Below, piece after piece: positions 51,457 through 60,177 of a DNA stretch of 64,000 nt; the first letter of the stretch is position 1; every line of letters begins with the position of its first letter. The stretch is from Azospirillum sp. SYSU D00513 (GTDB lineage: Bacteria; Pseudomonadota; Alphaproteobacteria; Azospirillales; Azospirillaceae). The stretch spans positions 29,999-93,998 of the forward strand of contig NZ_JAFIQV010000032.1 of the NCBI RefSeq assembly GCF_017356015.1, read 5' to 3'. The position numbers and the translations under genes were made by a program. The notes under the pieces are model-generated. The model saw nothing but the letters and a program-made list of their open reading frames with translations, made no database searches and was not told the DNA's origin.

Positions 51457-53748
51457 TCAGACGGCGAGCTGGTCGCGGATGGGGAACTGGCGGATGCGCT
51501 TGCCGGTGGCCGCGAAGACGGCGTTGGCAACGGCCGGCATCACCGGCGGCAGGCCGGGTTCGCCGACGCCGCCCATCGCCACGTTCGGGTCGGCCGGCTT
51601 GACCAGATGGACGTGGATCGCGCGCGGGGACGTGTCCATGCGCACCAGCTCGTAACCGTCGAAGTTGTTCTGCTGGGCGCGCCCGTCCTTGAAGGTGATC
51701 TCGGCCCGCAAGGCTTGGCCGAGGCCCATGATGACCGCCCCCTCCATCTGCGAGCGGATGCGCTCCGGGTTCACCTGCGGGCCGCAATCGATGGCGATGT
51801 CCACGCGGGGGACCGACAGGCGGCCGCCTTCGCCCACCGCCACCTCCGTCGCGACGGCGACGTAGGAGACGAAGCTGTAATGGGCGGCGATGCCCAGGCC
51901 GCTGCCCTTCGGCAGCTGGCGGCCCCAGCCGATGCCCTTGGCGGCGGCCTCGACCACGCCCCTCAAGCGGCCGGTGTCGATGGGGTAGCGGTCGGGGTTC
52001 TCGCCGTAGTTCCAGACGTCGCCCAGCTCGGTCGGATCCATCCGCTGCGGCTGGCCGATCAGCTCCAGAAGATAGTCCTTGGGGTCGCGTCCGGCCGCAT
52101 GGGCCAGTTCGGCCACGAAGGACTGGATGGCGAAGGCGTGGGGGATGTTGGACACGGACCGGTACCAGCCGATGCGGACATGGGCCGGCGCCTCCGGGTT
52201 CTCGGCGCGGAAGTTCGCGATCGGGAAGGGCGTGTTGGTCAGGCCCATGCCCAGCTCGAAGGGCATCTCGTGCTTCGGGTCGGGCGCGAAGATCGAGCCG
52301 ATGGTGGGCGCCACGCTGCGGTGCAGCCAGGCGACCGGCTTGCCCTGCTCGTCCAGGCCGGCCTCCAGCCGCTCGACCGAGACGGTGTGGTAGTAGCTGT
52401 GGTGCAGGTCGTCCTCGCGCGTCCAGGTGACCTTCACGGGCGCGCCGTCCATCGCCTTGCTGAGGATGCCGGCCTCCAGCACATAGTCCGGCTTGGACTT
52501 GCGGCCGAAGCCGCCGCCCAGCAGCGTGACGTTGACCGTGACCTTGTCCGGTTCCAGCCCGAGCCGCTTGGCGAGGCGCAGGCGGGTGACCTGCGGGGCC
52601 TGGGTGCAGGCCCAGGCCTCGCAACGCCCGTCCACGATGCGGGCGACGGCCGCCGGGGGCTCCATCGGCGCCTGGGCGAGATGGGGGATGTAATATTCGG
52701 CTTCCACGCGCTTGGCGGCCTTCGCCATCGCGCCGTCGAAATCGCCCTGGGCGCGCACCAGCTTGCCCGGTTTGCGCGCGGCTTCCTCCAGCTGCTTGCG
52801 GTAGCTGTCGGACGAATAGCCGGCGTTCGGCCCGTCGTCCCACTGGATCTTCAGCTTTTCACGGCCCTGAATGGCCGCCCAGGTGTTGCGGGCGATGACG
52901 GCGATGCCGCCGAGCGGCTCGAACTCCGAGGGGATCTGCGGCGAATCGATGGCGACGACCTTCACCACGCCCGGCGTCTTCAGGGCCTCGGCGGCGTCGT
53001 ACGTGGCGACCTTGCCCCCGAAGACCGGCGGGCGGGCGATCACGGCGTAGAGCATGCCCTCCAGCCGGGTGTCGATGCCGTACATCGCCTTGCCGGTGGT
53101 GATGTCCCAGTTGTCCACCAGCCCGATCTTTTCCGTGCCGATGTAGCGGAAGTCCTTCGGGTCCTTCAGCCGGACCGCGTCGCCCGCTGGAACCGGCAGG
53201 GCCGCGGCGGTCTCCGCCAGATCGCCGTAGCCGATGGAACGGCCAGAGGCGGCGTGGACGACCTTGTGGTTCTCGGCCCGCACCTCCGCGGCCGGGACGC
53301 CCCACTGCTTTGCCGCCGCCTGCTCCAGCATGGCGCGGGCCGCGGCGCCGGCGCGGCGCATCGGCATGAAGAAGTGGCGCAGGCTGCGCGAGCCGTCGGT
53401 GTCCTGGTTGCCGAAGCGCTCCTCGTCGCCGGGCGCCTGGGCGACCTTGACGTGCGCCCAGTCGGCCTCCAGCTCGTCGGCGATGGCCATGGCGATGGAG
53501 GTGCGGACACCCTGCCCCATTTCCGACCGGTGGCAGGTGATCGTCACCGCCCCGTCCTTGGCGATGGAAACGAAGAGGTGCGGATCGTCCTTCCAGCCGT
53601 TCGGCATGGCGTCGGCGCCGAAGCTCTTCTTTTCCTGCTCCTGCGCGCGCGACAGGACGGGCAGCCCGACCGCCAGCACGAAGGCGGCCGCACCCATGCC
53701 GCCGAGCAGGCCGCGGCGGCTGACGTTCCTGAGGGAGAGATCGCCCAT
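51457..53748 (-). CDS. Molybdenum hydroxylase large subunit (IorB-like, Tat-exported)
   Basis: A 763 aa protein of the xanthine oxidase family, molybdopterin-binding subunit of the isoquinoline-1-oxidoreductase (IorB)/membrane-bound aldehyde-dehydrogenase type. Visible: a Tat signal with SRRGLLGGMGAAAFVLAVG, HRSEMGQGVRTSIAMAIADE, GGGFGRKSKPDYVLEAG and, near the C-terminus, GGVGEPGLPPVMPAVANAVF with the probable catalytic Glu. It overlaps the 2Fe-2S subunit in TGATG. Such pairs oxidise aldehydes or N-heterocycles in the periplasm and pass electrons to a cytochrome; no such cytochrome gene is seen here. Confidence 0.93.
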   Translation of the reverse strand: MGDLSLRNVSRRGLLGGMGAAAFVLAVGLPVLSRAQEQEKKSFGADAMPNGWKDDPHLFVSIAKDGAVTITCHRSEMGQGVRTSIAMAIADELEADWAHVKVAQAPGDEERFGNQDTDGSRSLRHFFMPMRRAGAAARAMLEQAAAKQWGVPAAEVRAENHKVVHAASGRSIGYGDLAETAAALPVPAGDAVRLKDPKDFRYIGTEKIGLVDNWDITTGKAMYGIDTRLEGMLYAVIARPPVFGGKVATYDAAEALKTPGVVKVVAIDSPQIPSEFEPLGGIAVIARNTWAAIQGREKLKIQWDDGPNAGYSSDSYRKQLEEAARKPGKLVRAQGDFDGAMAKAAKRVEAEYYIPHLAQAPMEPPAAVARIVDGRCEAWACTQAPQVTRLRLAKRLGLEPDKVTVNVTLLGGGFGRKSKPDYVLEAGILSKAMDGAPVKVTWTREDDLHHSYYHTVSVERLEAGLDEQGKPVAWLHRSVAPTIGSIFAPDPKHEMPFELGMGLTNTPFPIANFRAENPEAPAHVRIGWYRSVSNIPHAFAIQSFVAELAHAAGRDPKDYLLELIGQPQRMDPTELGDVWNYGENPDRYPIDTGRLRGVVEAAAKGIGWGRQLPKGSGLGIAAHYSFVSYVAVATEVAVGEGGRLSVPRVDIAIDCGPQVNPERIRSQMEGAVIMGLGQALRAEITFKDGRAQQNNFDGYELVRMDTSPRAIHVHLVKPADPNVAMGGVGEPGLPPVMPAVANAVFAATGKRIRQFPIRDQLAV

Positions 53749-54221
53749 CACTCGGTCCTCCGCTCGGCGGACTGGCCCTGCGCCGCCTGCTTGATGGCGG
53801 TGCGGATGCGGGTGTAGGTGCCGCATCGGCAGAGGTTGGCGCTCATCGTCCCGTCGATGTCCTCGTCGGACGGGTTGGGGGTGGCGGCCAGCAGGGCGGA
53901 GGCCTGCATGATCTGGCCGGCCTGGCAGTAGCCGCACTGCGAGACGTTCAGCTCGCGCCAGGCGGTCTGCACCGGATGGTTGCCGTCGCTGGACAGCCCC
54001 TCGATGGTCGTGATCTTCGTCCCTTCCACCGTGCCGATGGGCGTCACGCAGGAGAAGGCGGCCTGCCCGTCCACATGGATGGTGCAGGCACCGCACTGCG
54101 CGACCCCGCAGCCGAACTTGGTGCCCGTCAGGCCCAGCTCGTCACGCAGGTACCACAGCAGGGGCATCTCCGGATCGCCGTCGAACCGGTGTTCGACGCC
54201 ATTCACGGTCAGGGTCATCAT
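53748..54221 (-). CDS. Molybdenum hydroxylase 2Fe-2S subunit (IorA-like)
   Basis: A 157 aa iron-sulfur subunit. The plant-type [2Fe-2S] motif is FGCGVAQCGACTIHVDG; the second cluster motif is QCGYCQAGQIM followed by MSANLCRCGTYTRIRTAI. It begins MMTLTVNGVEHRFDGDPEMPLLWYLRDELGLTGTKFGCG, a textbook start. The gene precedes and overlaps that of the Tat-exported large subunit, which would carry it out of the cell. The longer frame upstream has no site. Confidence 0.94.
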   Translation of the reverse strand: MMTLTVNGVEHRFDGDPEMPLLWYLRDELGLTGTKFGCGVAQCGACTIHVDGQAAFSCVTPIGTVEGTKITTIEGLSSDGNHPVQTAWRELNVSQCGYCQAGQIMQASALLAATPNPSDEDIDGTMSANLCRCGTYTRIRTAIKQAAQGQSAERRTE

Positions 54222-54341
54222 GGGGGCTCGTCCTTTCCCGACGCATGCGAATCGTTCCGCCCCCGCAAACGACGCGCGGGAGACGGACATACGGGCATCA
54301 ACATCCCCGGGGCGGGAGAGTTTCCGGAGCTATCCGGAAGG

Positions 54342-55778
54342 TCAGGCGGGCTGCTCTTCGCCAAGCTCGGCGCGGAGCACGCCGTAGATCTCGTCCAGCA
54401 GTCCGGTGTCGTCGCCGGCCATCGCGTCCATGGAGCGCATGCGGGCGACCACGGCCTCCGCCACCCGCTCCTCCACCGTGTCCTCGGCGTAGGCGTACCA
54501 GACCGTCGCCTTGCGCCCGTCGCGGTGGCAGCGGCCCTCGATCTGCTGCATCTGGATGGCGGAGTAGCGCAGGTCGTGGACGACCAGCGCGCGCGGCGCC
54601 TCGCCGCCGGGCATCTCGCCCTGGTGCAGCGAGATGGATTCCGTGACGGTGAAGACCACCACGTCCAGCTCGCCGGTCTGGAAGGCGACGCGCGTGGCCT
54701 CGTTGGCGTCCATCCCGCTTTCCCCGGTGATGCGGGCGACGCGCCAGCCCCGGCCCTTCAGGGTTTCCTCCAGCATCGCCCCTGTCTCCAGGAAGGCGAC
54801 GGACACAGCGGCCTTGTGGCCGTTGGCGAGCAGCTCCTCCAGGAGGTCGGCGGTGCCGCGCACGCGCAGCAGCGAGCCTTTCTGCCGGAAGCGCAGGTCG
54901 GCCGCCCAGCCCTGCGGCCGGCGCGTGCCGCCGCCGGCGAGCCCGAACTCCCGCCGGAACTCGCGCCATGTCGCCTCGTAGAGGCGCCGTTCCTCGCGGT
55001 CGAATTCGGTCGGGGCCAGCGCCCGCTCCACCTCGGGCCAGCCCTCGATGTCCTCCGGGCTGCGGCGCAGCCCGACCGAGCCCGGCCCCCGGTAGAGCAG
55101 GTCGGCCATGACGCGGCAGTCCCGCTCGTTGGGTTCCCACTTCCAGTTGGTCCAGCGCCCCTTGGCCTTGCCGATGCCGAGCCGCTTCATCAGGTCACGG
55201 AAGCCGCCCAGCTCGGCGGTGTCCAGCCCGGCCGCCTGGCCGAGCAGCGGGCCGAGATAGGCCAGCTCGTGCGGGGCCTGTCCCGCCGTGGCGCTCATGT
55301 AGATGCGGAAGGCCGCGGCGTCGGCGACGGTGCGGCAGGCCATGGTCTGCTGGGCGTAGGGATTCCGCAGCCGGTGGCTCTCGTCGAAAATGACGATGGG
55401 CCAGACGCGCTTCGGCTCACCCTGCCTGGCGAGTTCGTTGTTCTTCGCCCGAGCCGAGCGGCGGGTGCTGCCCTCCACCGGCTTCAGCAGCGACTTGGTG
55501 CGCTCGTAATTGGTGAGGGTGACGCGCTTGGGCGCGCAGCCGGACCGGGCGATGGTCCGGCGCCAGTGGGCCAGGGCGCTCTTCGGGCAGACGACCAGAA
55601 CGTCCTCTTCCGGCATGGCCGCGACGGCCAGCCAGACCGACAGGGTCTTGCCGAGGCCCGTGCGGTCGCCGAGCAGGAACCCCGAACGCCCCGCCCGCCG
55701 GCGCGCGAGGATCGCGTCGCGCGCCTCGATCTGGTGGGCGCGGGGGATGAAGGCCGCCGGACCGGCGGCCTCAGCCAT
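54342..55778 (-). CDS. SNF2-like DEAD/DEAH helicase, phage-type
   Basis: A 478 aa single-polypeptide helicase. Walker A is GDRTGLGKTLS, motif Ia VVCPKSALAHWRR, motif II FDESHRLRN, motif III MSATAG, motif V/VI VTESISLHQGEM...LRYSAIQMQQIEGRCHRDGRKATVWYAYAEDTVEERV. This resembles compact SNF2-like helicases found in tailed phages and prophages. No other phage gene is present. It overlaps a 78 aa gene upstream by 8 bases, so the two are translated together. Confidence 0.87.
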   Translation of the reverse strand: MAEAAGPAAFIPRAHQIEARDAILARRRAGRSGFLLGDRTGLGKTLSVWLAVAAMPEEDVLVVCPKSALAHWRRTIARSGCAPKRVTLTNYERTKSLLKPVEGSTRRSARAKNNELARQGEPKRVWPIVIFDESHRLRNPYAQQTMACRTVADAAAFRIYMSATAGQAPHELAYLGPLLGQAAGLDTAELGGFRDLMKRLGIGKAKGRWTNWKWEPNERDCRVMADLLYRGPGSVGLRRSPEDIEGWPEVERALAPTEFDREERRLYEATWREFRREFGLAGGGTRRPQGWAADLRFRQKGSLLRVRGTADLLEELLANGHKAAVSVAFLETGAMLEETLKGRGWRVARITGESGMDANEATRVAFQTGELDVVVFTVTESISLHQGEMPGGEAPRALVVHDLRYSAIQMQQIEGRCHRDGRKATVWYAYAEDTVEERVAEAVVARMRSMDAMAGDDTGLLDEIYGVLRAELGEEQPA

Positions 55779-56007
55779 GCAGGGCGGTCACGTTGTTCGG
55801 CCTGCCGTCCGCCTGCGGGGCGGAACGGACCTTCTTGAGCTGGGTGATGTAGCGCTCGGCGCCGTTCTCCATGATGGCGACCGCCGCCAGCCCCATGTCG
55901 TCGAAGGCCAGGTGAATTTCCTTGATGCGCGCCGTCCCGGCGGTCAGCTCCGCCGCGTCGAGGACCTCGTCGCCCTTGCGAAAGCCCAGATACTCGTTGA
56001 TCTGCAT
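55771..56007 (-). CDS. Small protein coupled to the helicase
   Basis: A 78 aa protein beginning MQINEYLGFRKGDEVLDAAEL and ending NNVTALHG, with short beta strands (AVAIMENGAERYITQL). Its last bases overlap the helicase start, showing translational coupling. I recognise no family; in phage genomes small proteins of this sort often precede SNF2-like helicases. It is the first gene of the two-gene unit. Confidence 0.6.
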   Translation of the reverse strand: MQINEYLGFRKGDEVLDAAELTAGTARIKEIHLAFDDMGLAAVAIMENGAERYITQLKKVRSAPQADGRPNNVTALHG

Positions 56008-56240
56008 ACACTTACACCGAAGTTCTCGTTATCGTGCGCCACGGCCCGTCCCGGAAGAGCGGGGCACGGCGGCCACACAGCTCGAATATAGGATTTCCGG
56101 CCTGCTTTTGCGATGGCCGCGTCGGTCGGCATCCGGCGCCCAGTTCGCCCGCGCGGACGGTGCCGCCCGCATCGGCAAGGGCGGCCATCACGGCGCAGGT
56201 TCGGTCCTTCGACCGGCCCCGTTGACAGGCCGTCGCGCGC

Positions 56241-56278
56241 GGTTCCATGGTCCCGGTCCGTTTGGACCATATGGAACC
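56241..56278 (+). promoter_or_regulatory. Dyad just upstream of the alcohol dehydrogenase
   Basis: GGTTCCAT-GGTCC (56241-56253) pairs with GGACC (56264-56268) and ATGGAACC (56271-56278), with a two-base bulge and ten-base loop. It ends 9 bases before the ATG, so it could be an operator or a 5' UTR hairpin over the ribosome site. Confidence 0.5.
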
Positions 56279-56287
56279 GTTCCCGCC

Positions 56288-57331
56288 ATGAAAGCCGCGA
56301 TCTTCAACCGCTTCAACGGACCGCTCGAGGTGGTGAGCGTGCCGGACCCGGACTGCCCCAGGGACGGCGCCGTCGTCCGGGTCGAGGCCTGCGGGGTCTG
56401 CCGGTCCGACTGGCACGCCTGGACGGGCGCCGACTCCGACGTGTCCGCCCCGCATGTGCCGGGCCACGAGTTCGCGGGCGTGGTCGAGGCGGTCGGGCCG
56501 GATTGCCGGCGCGTCCGGGTGGGCGACCGGGTCACCGCCCCCTTCATCCTGGCCTGCGGTCACTGCCCGGACTGCGTGGGCGGCGATCCGACGGTCTGCA
56601 ACGACCAGCACGTCATCGGCTTCTCCTCCTGGGGCGCCTTCGCCGAGCGCATCGCCATCCCGCGCGCCGACTTCAACCTCGTCCGGCTTCCCGACCAGCT
56701 CGGCTTCGTCGAGGCGGCGGGCATGGGCTGCCGGGTCACGACCGCCTTCCGGGGCCTCGTGGACCGGGCGGCACTCCAGCCCGGCGAATGGCTGGCGGTG
56801 CATGGCTGCGGCGGCGTCGGGCTGTCCGCCGTCATGATCGCCGCGGCCATCGGCGCGCCGGTGCTCGCCATCGACGTGAACGAGGAGGCGCTGGCCATGG
56901 CCCGCGCACTCGGCGCCACCAAGACGCTGAACGCCACGGGCATCCAGGACGTCGGCGCGGCCGTGCGGGACCTGACCGACGGCGGGGCGCGGGTGTCCAT
57001 CGACGCGCTGGGCATCACCGACACCTTCCACAATTCCATCCGGGGCCTGCGCAAGCTGGGCCGGCACGTGCAGATCGGCATGCCGCTGGGCCGTCACGCC
57101 GAACCGACGATCCCGCTGCTGGAGCTGGTCTATTCCCGGCAGATCACGCTGATGGGCACGCGCGGCATCCCGTCGAGCCGCTTCCCCGCCCTGCTGGCGA
57201 TGATCGAGAGCGGGCGGCTCGACCCCAAGCGGCTGATCACCAAGACCATCCCGCTGGAGGAGGCGGGTGCCGCGCTGGCCGCCATGAACGGCTACACCGG
57301 TGCCGGAATCACGGTGATCGACCGGTTCTGA
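56288..57331 (+). CDS. Zinc-dependent alcohol dehydrogenase family protein
   Basis: A 347 aa medium-chain dehydrogenase. Catalytic zinc: CGVCRSDWHAW, then GHEFAGVVEAVG; the structural-zinc region is CGHCPDCVGGDPTVC with four cysteines. The cofactor site is VHGCGGVGLSAVMIAAAIGAPVLAIDVNEEALAMA (GxGxxG, Asp favouring NAD). The full-length zinc-binding layout suggests an active enzyme. Start ATG 56288. A hairpin or operator lies immediately upstream. Confidence 0.93.
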   Translation: MKAAIFNRFNGPLEVVSVPDPDCPRDGAVVRVEACGVCRSDWHAWTGADSDVSAPHVPGHEFAGVVEAVGPDCRRVRVGDRVTAPFILACGHCPDCVGGDPTVCNDQHVIGFSSWGAFAERIAIPRADFNLVRLPDQLGFVEAAGMGCRVTTAFRGLVDRAALQPGEWLAVHGCGGVGLSAVMIAAAIGAPVLAIDVNEEALAMARALGATKTLNATGIQDVGAAVRDLTDGGARVSIDALGITDTFHNSIRGLRKLGRHVQIGMPLGRHAEPTIPLLELVYSRQITLMGTRGIPSSRFPALLAMIESGRLDPKRLITKTIPLEEAGAALAAMNGYTGAGITVIDRF

Positions 57332-57453
57332 TCCGGCTTCGCGGTTCCCGGACCCGTCCTCTTGGGGCGGCCGGGAACCGCCCTGCCCGCCCCCTGTTGG
57401 AGGCTCCGCCATCGCGGCTCTTGCCGCGGCAACATCTCAAGGAGCCTTCATCC

Positions 57454-57954
57454 ATGGCGAAGACGCGCACCATGCAGGATCTTCTGATCGGCAGCCTCCG
57501 CGACATCTACGACGGCGAGCGCCGCAGCCTGAAGGCCATGCCGAAGCTGGCGCGTGCCGCGACCGACGAGCGGATCAAGCAGGCCTTCGAACAGCACCAG
57601 GAGGAGACTCAGGAGCAGATCGAGCGGCTGGTGCAGATCTTCGAGACGCTGGATGTCCGCGTTCATGGCAGCCGCTGCCAGGCGGTCGAGGGGCTGATCG
57701 AGGAAGCCAAGGAGGTCCTGGAGATGGACCTGCCGCCCGAACTGCTCGACGCCGCGCTGATCGCCGCCCAGCAGAAGATCGAGCATTACGAGATCGCCTG
57801 CTACGGCACGGTGCACGCCTTCGCGGAGGCGATGGGCGAGACGGAGATCGCCAAGCTCCTGGAGCAGACGCTGGACGAGGAGCGCTCGACCGACGAGAAG
57901 CTGAACCGGCTCGCGGTCGAGGACATCAACCAGAAGGCGCTGAAGGCCGCCTGA
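57454..57954 (+). CDS. YciF/YciE-type ferritin-like protein (DUF892)
   Basis: A 166 aa four-helix-bundle protein of the DUF892 stress family. Helices with EQHQEETQEQIERL, IAAQQKIEHYEIACYGTVHAFAEAMGE and LLEQTLDEERSTDEKLNRLA contain the E-x-x-H-type carboxylate/histidine pattern expected for a di-iron centre. AAGGAG precedes the ATG. In enterobacteria the family is RpoS- or stress-induced. It stands between the alcohol dehydrogenase and the convergent mntP. Confidence 0.92.
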   Translation: MAKTRTMQDLLIGSLRDIYDGERRSLKAMPKLARAATDERIKQAFEQHQEETQEQIERLVQIFETLDVRVHGSRCQAVEGLIEEAKEVLEMDLPPELLDAALIAAQQKIEHYEIACYGTVHAFAEAMGETEIAKLLEQTLDEERSTDEKLNRLAVEDINQKALKAA

Positions 57955-57998
57955 CCGCGCTTTCGGGCTCGGCGGAGGTCAGGTGGCGGGCGTTCCCC

Positions 57999-58577
57999 TC
58001 AGAAGGGGACGCCCTCGATCAGCGTGTGCTCGACGAGGATCTTGGCGCCGATGGCGACGAGGCCGAGGCCGCCGACGAACTCGGCGCGGCGGCCCAGCAG
58101 CGGGCCGGCGGCGCGGCCCAGCAGCACGCCGGCGAAGCCCATCAGGAAGGTGACCATGCCGACCAGCGTCGCCGTCGTGGCGATGTCCATGTCGGCCATG
58201 GCGAGGCCGACCCCGACCGCGCTGGCGTCGATGCTCGTGGCGACGGCCATGGTCAGCAGGGAGAGCCAGCCCGACCGCTTCGCGGCGGCGGCGTCATCGG
58301 CCTCCCCGGCGACGGCGTTGCGGACCATGGAGGCGCCGATGACCAGCAGAAGGCCGAAGGCGATCCAGTGATCGACGGCCTGGACAAGGTCGGCGAAGGC
58401 GACGCCGAGCCCCCAGCCGACCACCGCCATGAGAAGCTGGCAGGCGCCGAAGGCGAGGCCGACGCGAAAGGCTTCCGGAATGCCGGTGCGCGACCGCGCG
58501 GCACCCTGCCCGAGGGCGGCGGCGAAGCTGTCCATGGACAGGCTGACGGCGAGCGCGAGGGAAGTCGCACCGAACAT
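57999..58577 (-). CDS. mntP: Manganese exporter MntP
   Basis: A 192 aa membrane protein with six hydrophobic segments. MFGATSLALAVSLSMDSFAAALGQGAA carries the conserved SMDSFAA signature of MntP; a second such motif reads ATSIDASAVGVGLA. These two repeats with membrane aspartates form the metal path. It exports Mn2+. The yybP-ykoY riboswitch candidate upstream (58690-58800) is the usual control of mntP. The open frame upstream of ATG 58577 runs into the leader and is noncoding. Confidence 0.95.
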   Translation of the reverse strand: MFGATSLALAVSLSMDSFAAALGQGAARSRTGIPEAFRVGLAFGACQLLMAVVGWGLGVAFADLVQAVDHWIAFGLLLVIGASMVRNAVAGEADDAAAAKRSGWLSLLTMAVATSIDASAVGVGLAMADMDIATTATLVGMVTFLMGFAGVLLGRAAGPLLGRRAEFVGGLGLVAIGAKILVEHTLIEGVPF

Positions 58578-58689
58578 GAGCAGCACTCCGGGCCATACGA
58601 CACGCGACAGCGCGCCCACCCCCGGCTGGCCTTCGGGATGGCGGTCGCGCCATCGGTCTCGCCGAGCCGCCGGATCCGTCCGGCACCGC

Positions 58690-58800
58690 ACGCACCACAG
58701 GACCCGTCTTGAAGCGGGTCCTGAGTCTGTTGGCACGCGCCCCTCCGCAGAGGGTGGCTACTCCCCAATGGTGGCCGGACCCTACAGGCGCCCGGCACGC
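58690..58800 (-). promoter_or_regulatory. yybP-ykoY (Mn2+) riboswitch upstream of mntP
   Basis: On the minus strand the leader contains TTGGGGAGTAGCC (near 58768-58756) and GCCAACAGACTC (near 58734-58723), the two conserved joining-region sequences of the yybP-ykoY manganese-sensing riboswitch, in the right order and about 20 bases apart. A hairpin CAGGACCCG / CGGGTCCTG (58698-58723) follows the second. The leader then runs about 110 bases to mntP. Boundaries are approximate. Confidence 0.87.
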
Positions 58801-58886
58801 ACGTCAACGCATATGAACAGCTATTCATATACTTAGAGGGGTTCAAAAGAGGAGGGGCGAAGCCCCCGGCGCATCGAACGGATGGC

Positions 58887-59321
58887 TCAAACGGTGACCA
58901 GCCCGTACCGATGCATGATCTCCTTCACCCTGTCGGGATCGGGCTTGCCCGGGCCGTTCACCAGCTCCGCCAATTCCACGAAATACCGCTTCCCGATCGT
59001 TCCCGGCGTCAGGACGACCAGGGCGCGCGCGGTCTCCGGATGAGGGTTCTCGTGATGGTGGACGCTGCCGCGCGGAATGAAGACGCAATCCCCCGGCCGG
59101 ACCGCCTGCTTCCGGCCGTCGATGGTCGTCGTGAGCGTTCCGCTCAGCCCATAGACCACCTCGTCCACGGCTTCGTGATAGTGGGGTGCCGGAACCCGGG
59201 CGTTCGTGGGCACCACGAATTCGAAGGTCACGGTGCTGCCCGCGCTTTGCTCCTCGTCCACGAGGAAACGGAGTTCGAGAGCCCCCATGCGCACCACGTT
59301 GTCCTCGTCCTGCGTCCTCAT
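58887..59321 (-). CDS. Cupin domain protein
   Basis: A 144 aa single-cupin protein. The metal-binding motifs are APHYHEAVDEVVYGLSGTLTTTIDG (motif 1, with H-x-H and E) and PGDCVFIPRGSVHHHENPH (motif 2). A beta-sandwich core and a C-terminal helical tail complete it. GGGAGG precedes ATG 59321. Function unknown; a metal-dependent dioxygenase or a sugar/quercetin-type cupin are both possible. Adjacent to mntP but with its own promoter region. Confidence 0.87.
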   Translation of the reverse strand: MRTQDEDNVVRMGALELRFLVDEEQSAGSTVTFEFVVPTNARVPAPHYHEAVDEVVYGLSGTLTTTIDGRKQAVRPGDCVFIPRGSVHHHENPHPETARALVVLTPGTIGKRYFVELAELVNGPGKPDPDRVKEIMHRYGLVTV

Positions 59322-59405
59322 GGCATCCTCCCGGCCGAGATCCTTCCCTGCCATAGTCGTGCAGGCAGGCTCGGGCGTCCACCCGGATCTCTTCCAGGAG
59401 CGGCT

Positions 59406-60167
59406 TCAGCCGCCGTAGGCGCGCAGGTCCAGCCGTGCGATGGTCTTTTCGTCGTCGAGCACGCCGGCGGAGCGGGCGCCCTGCGAGATGACGGCGCACA
59501 TGGCGTCGCCGGCCGCCTGCGGGTTCCGCCCGGCGATGGCGTCGAACACCGCCCGGTGCTGGCGCACCGAGCGTTCGTGGTCGTCCGGCCTGTCCACCGG
59601 CGAACTCAGCGTGAAGGCCGAGGTCAGCGCCGTGCTGATGAGGCTTTCGATGGACTGCATGAAGCCGTTGCCGGCCGCCTCGATGATGCCGAGATGGAAA
59701 TCCAGGTCGGCCGCCGTGAAGCGTTCGAGGTCGTACCGGGCGGCGTCCATCCGGTCCAGGCTGGCGCGCAGCCGCTCCAGGTCGGTCTCGCCACGCCGCG
59801 TGGCGGCCAGCGCCGCCGCGCAGGGCTCCAGCGCCTGGCGGATCTCGAACAGGCTGCCCAGGAACCGCCGGTCCATGCCCAGCTCCAGCCGCCAGGCGAG
59901 GATGTCGGAATCGAACATGTTCCAGTTGTTCTCGGCCAGCACGCGGGTGCCGACCTTGGTCTTGGACACGACCAGCCCCTTGGCGGTCAGCGTCTTCAGC
60001 GCCTCCCGCAGCGCCGTGCGCGAGACGGCGAAGCGCTCCAGCAACTCGCCTTCCGACGGCAGCAGCGATCCGGCGGCGTAGTCCCCGCGCAGGATGCTGG
60101 TGCCGATGGACCGGGTGATGAGGCTGTGGGCCGAGCGGACCACGTCCGCCGCGCCGCGCCGCCTCAT
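59406..60167 (-). CDS. FadR-subfamily GntR transcriptional regulator
   Basis: A 253 aa regulator. The N-terminal winged helix (LITRSIGTSILRGDYAAGSLLPSEGELLERFAVSRTALREALKTLTAKGLVVSKTKVGTRV) is GntR-type, and the C-terminal all-helical FCD domain (FEIRQALEPCAAALAATRRG ... DLDFHLGIIEAAGN) is of the FadR kind that binds small carboxylates or sugars via a metal site. ATG 60167 has GAGG 9 bases before; GTG 60185 is an alternative overlapping the permease end. Last gene behind the sugar importer, so it probably controls it. Confidence 0.9.
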   Translation of the reverse strand: MRRRGAADVVRSAHSLITRSIGTSILRGDYAAGSLLPSEGELLERFAVSRTALREALKTLTAKGLVVSKTKVGTRVLAENNWNMFDSDILAWRLELGMDRRFLGSLFEIRQALEPCAAALAATRRGETDLERLRASLDRMDAARYDLERFTAADLDFHLGIIEAAGNGFMQSIESLISTALTSAFTLSSPVDRPDDHERSVRQHRAVFDAIAGRNPQAAGDAMCAVISQGARSAGVLDDEKTIARLDLRAYGG

Positions 60168-60177
60168 GACCAGGGCC

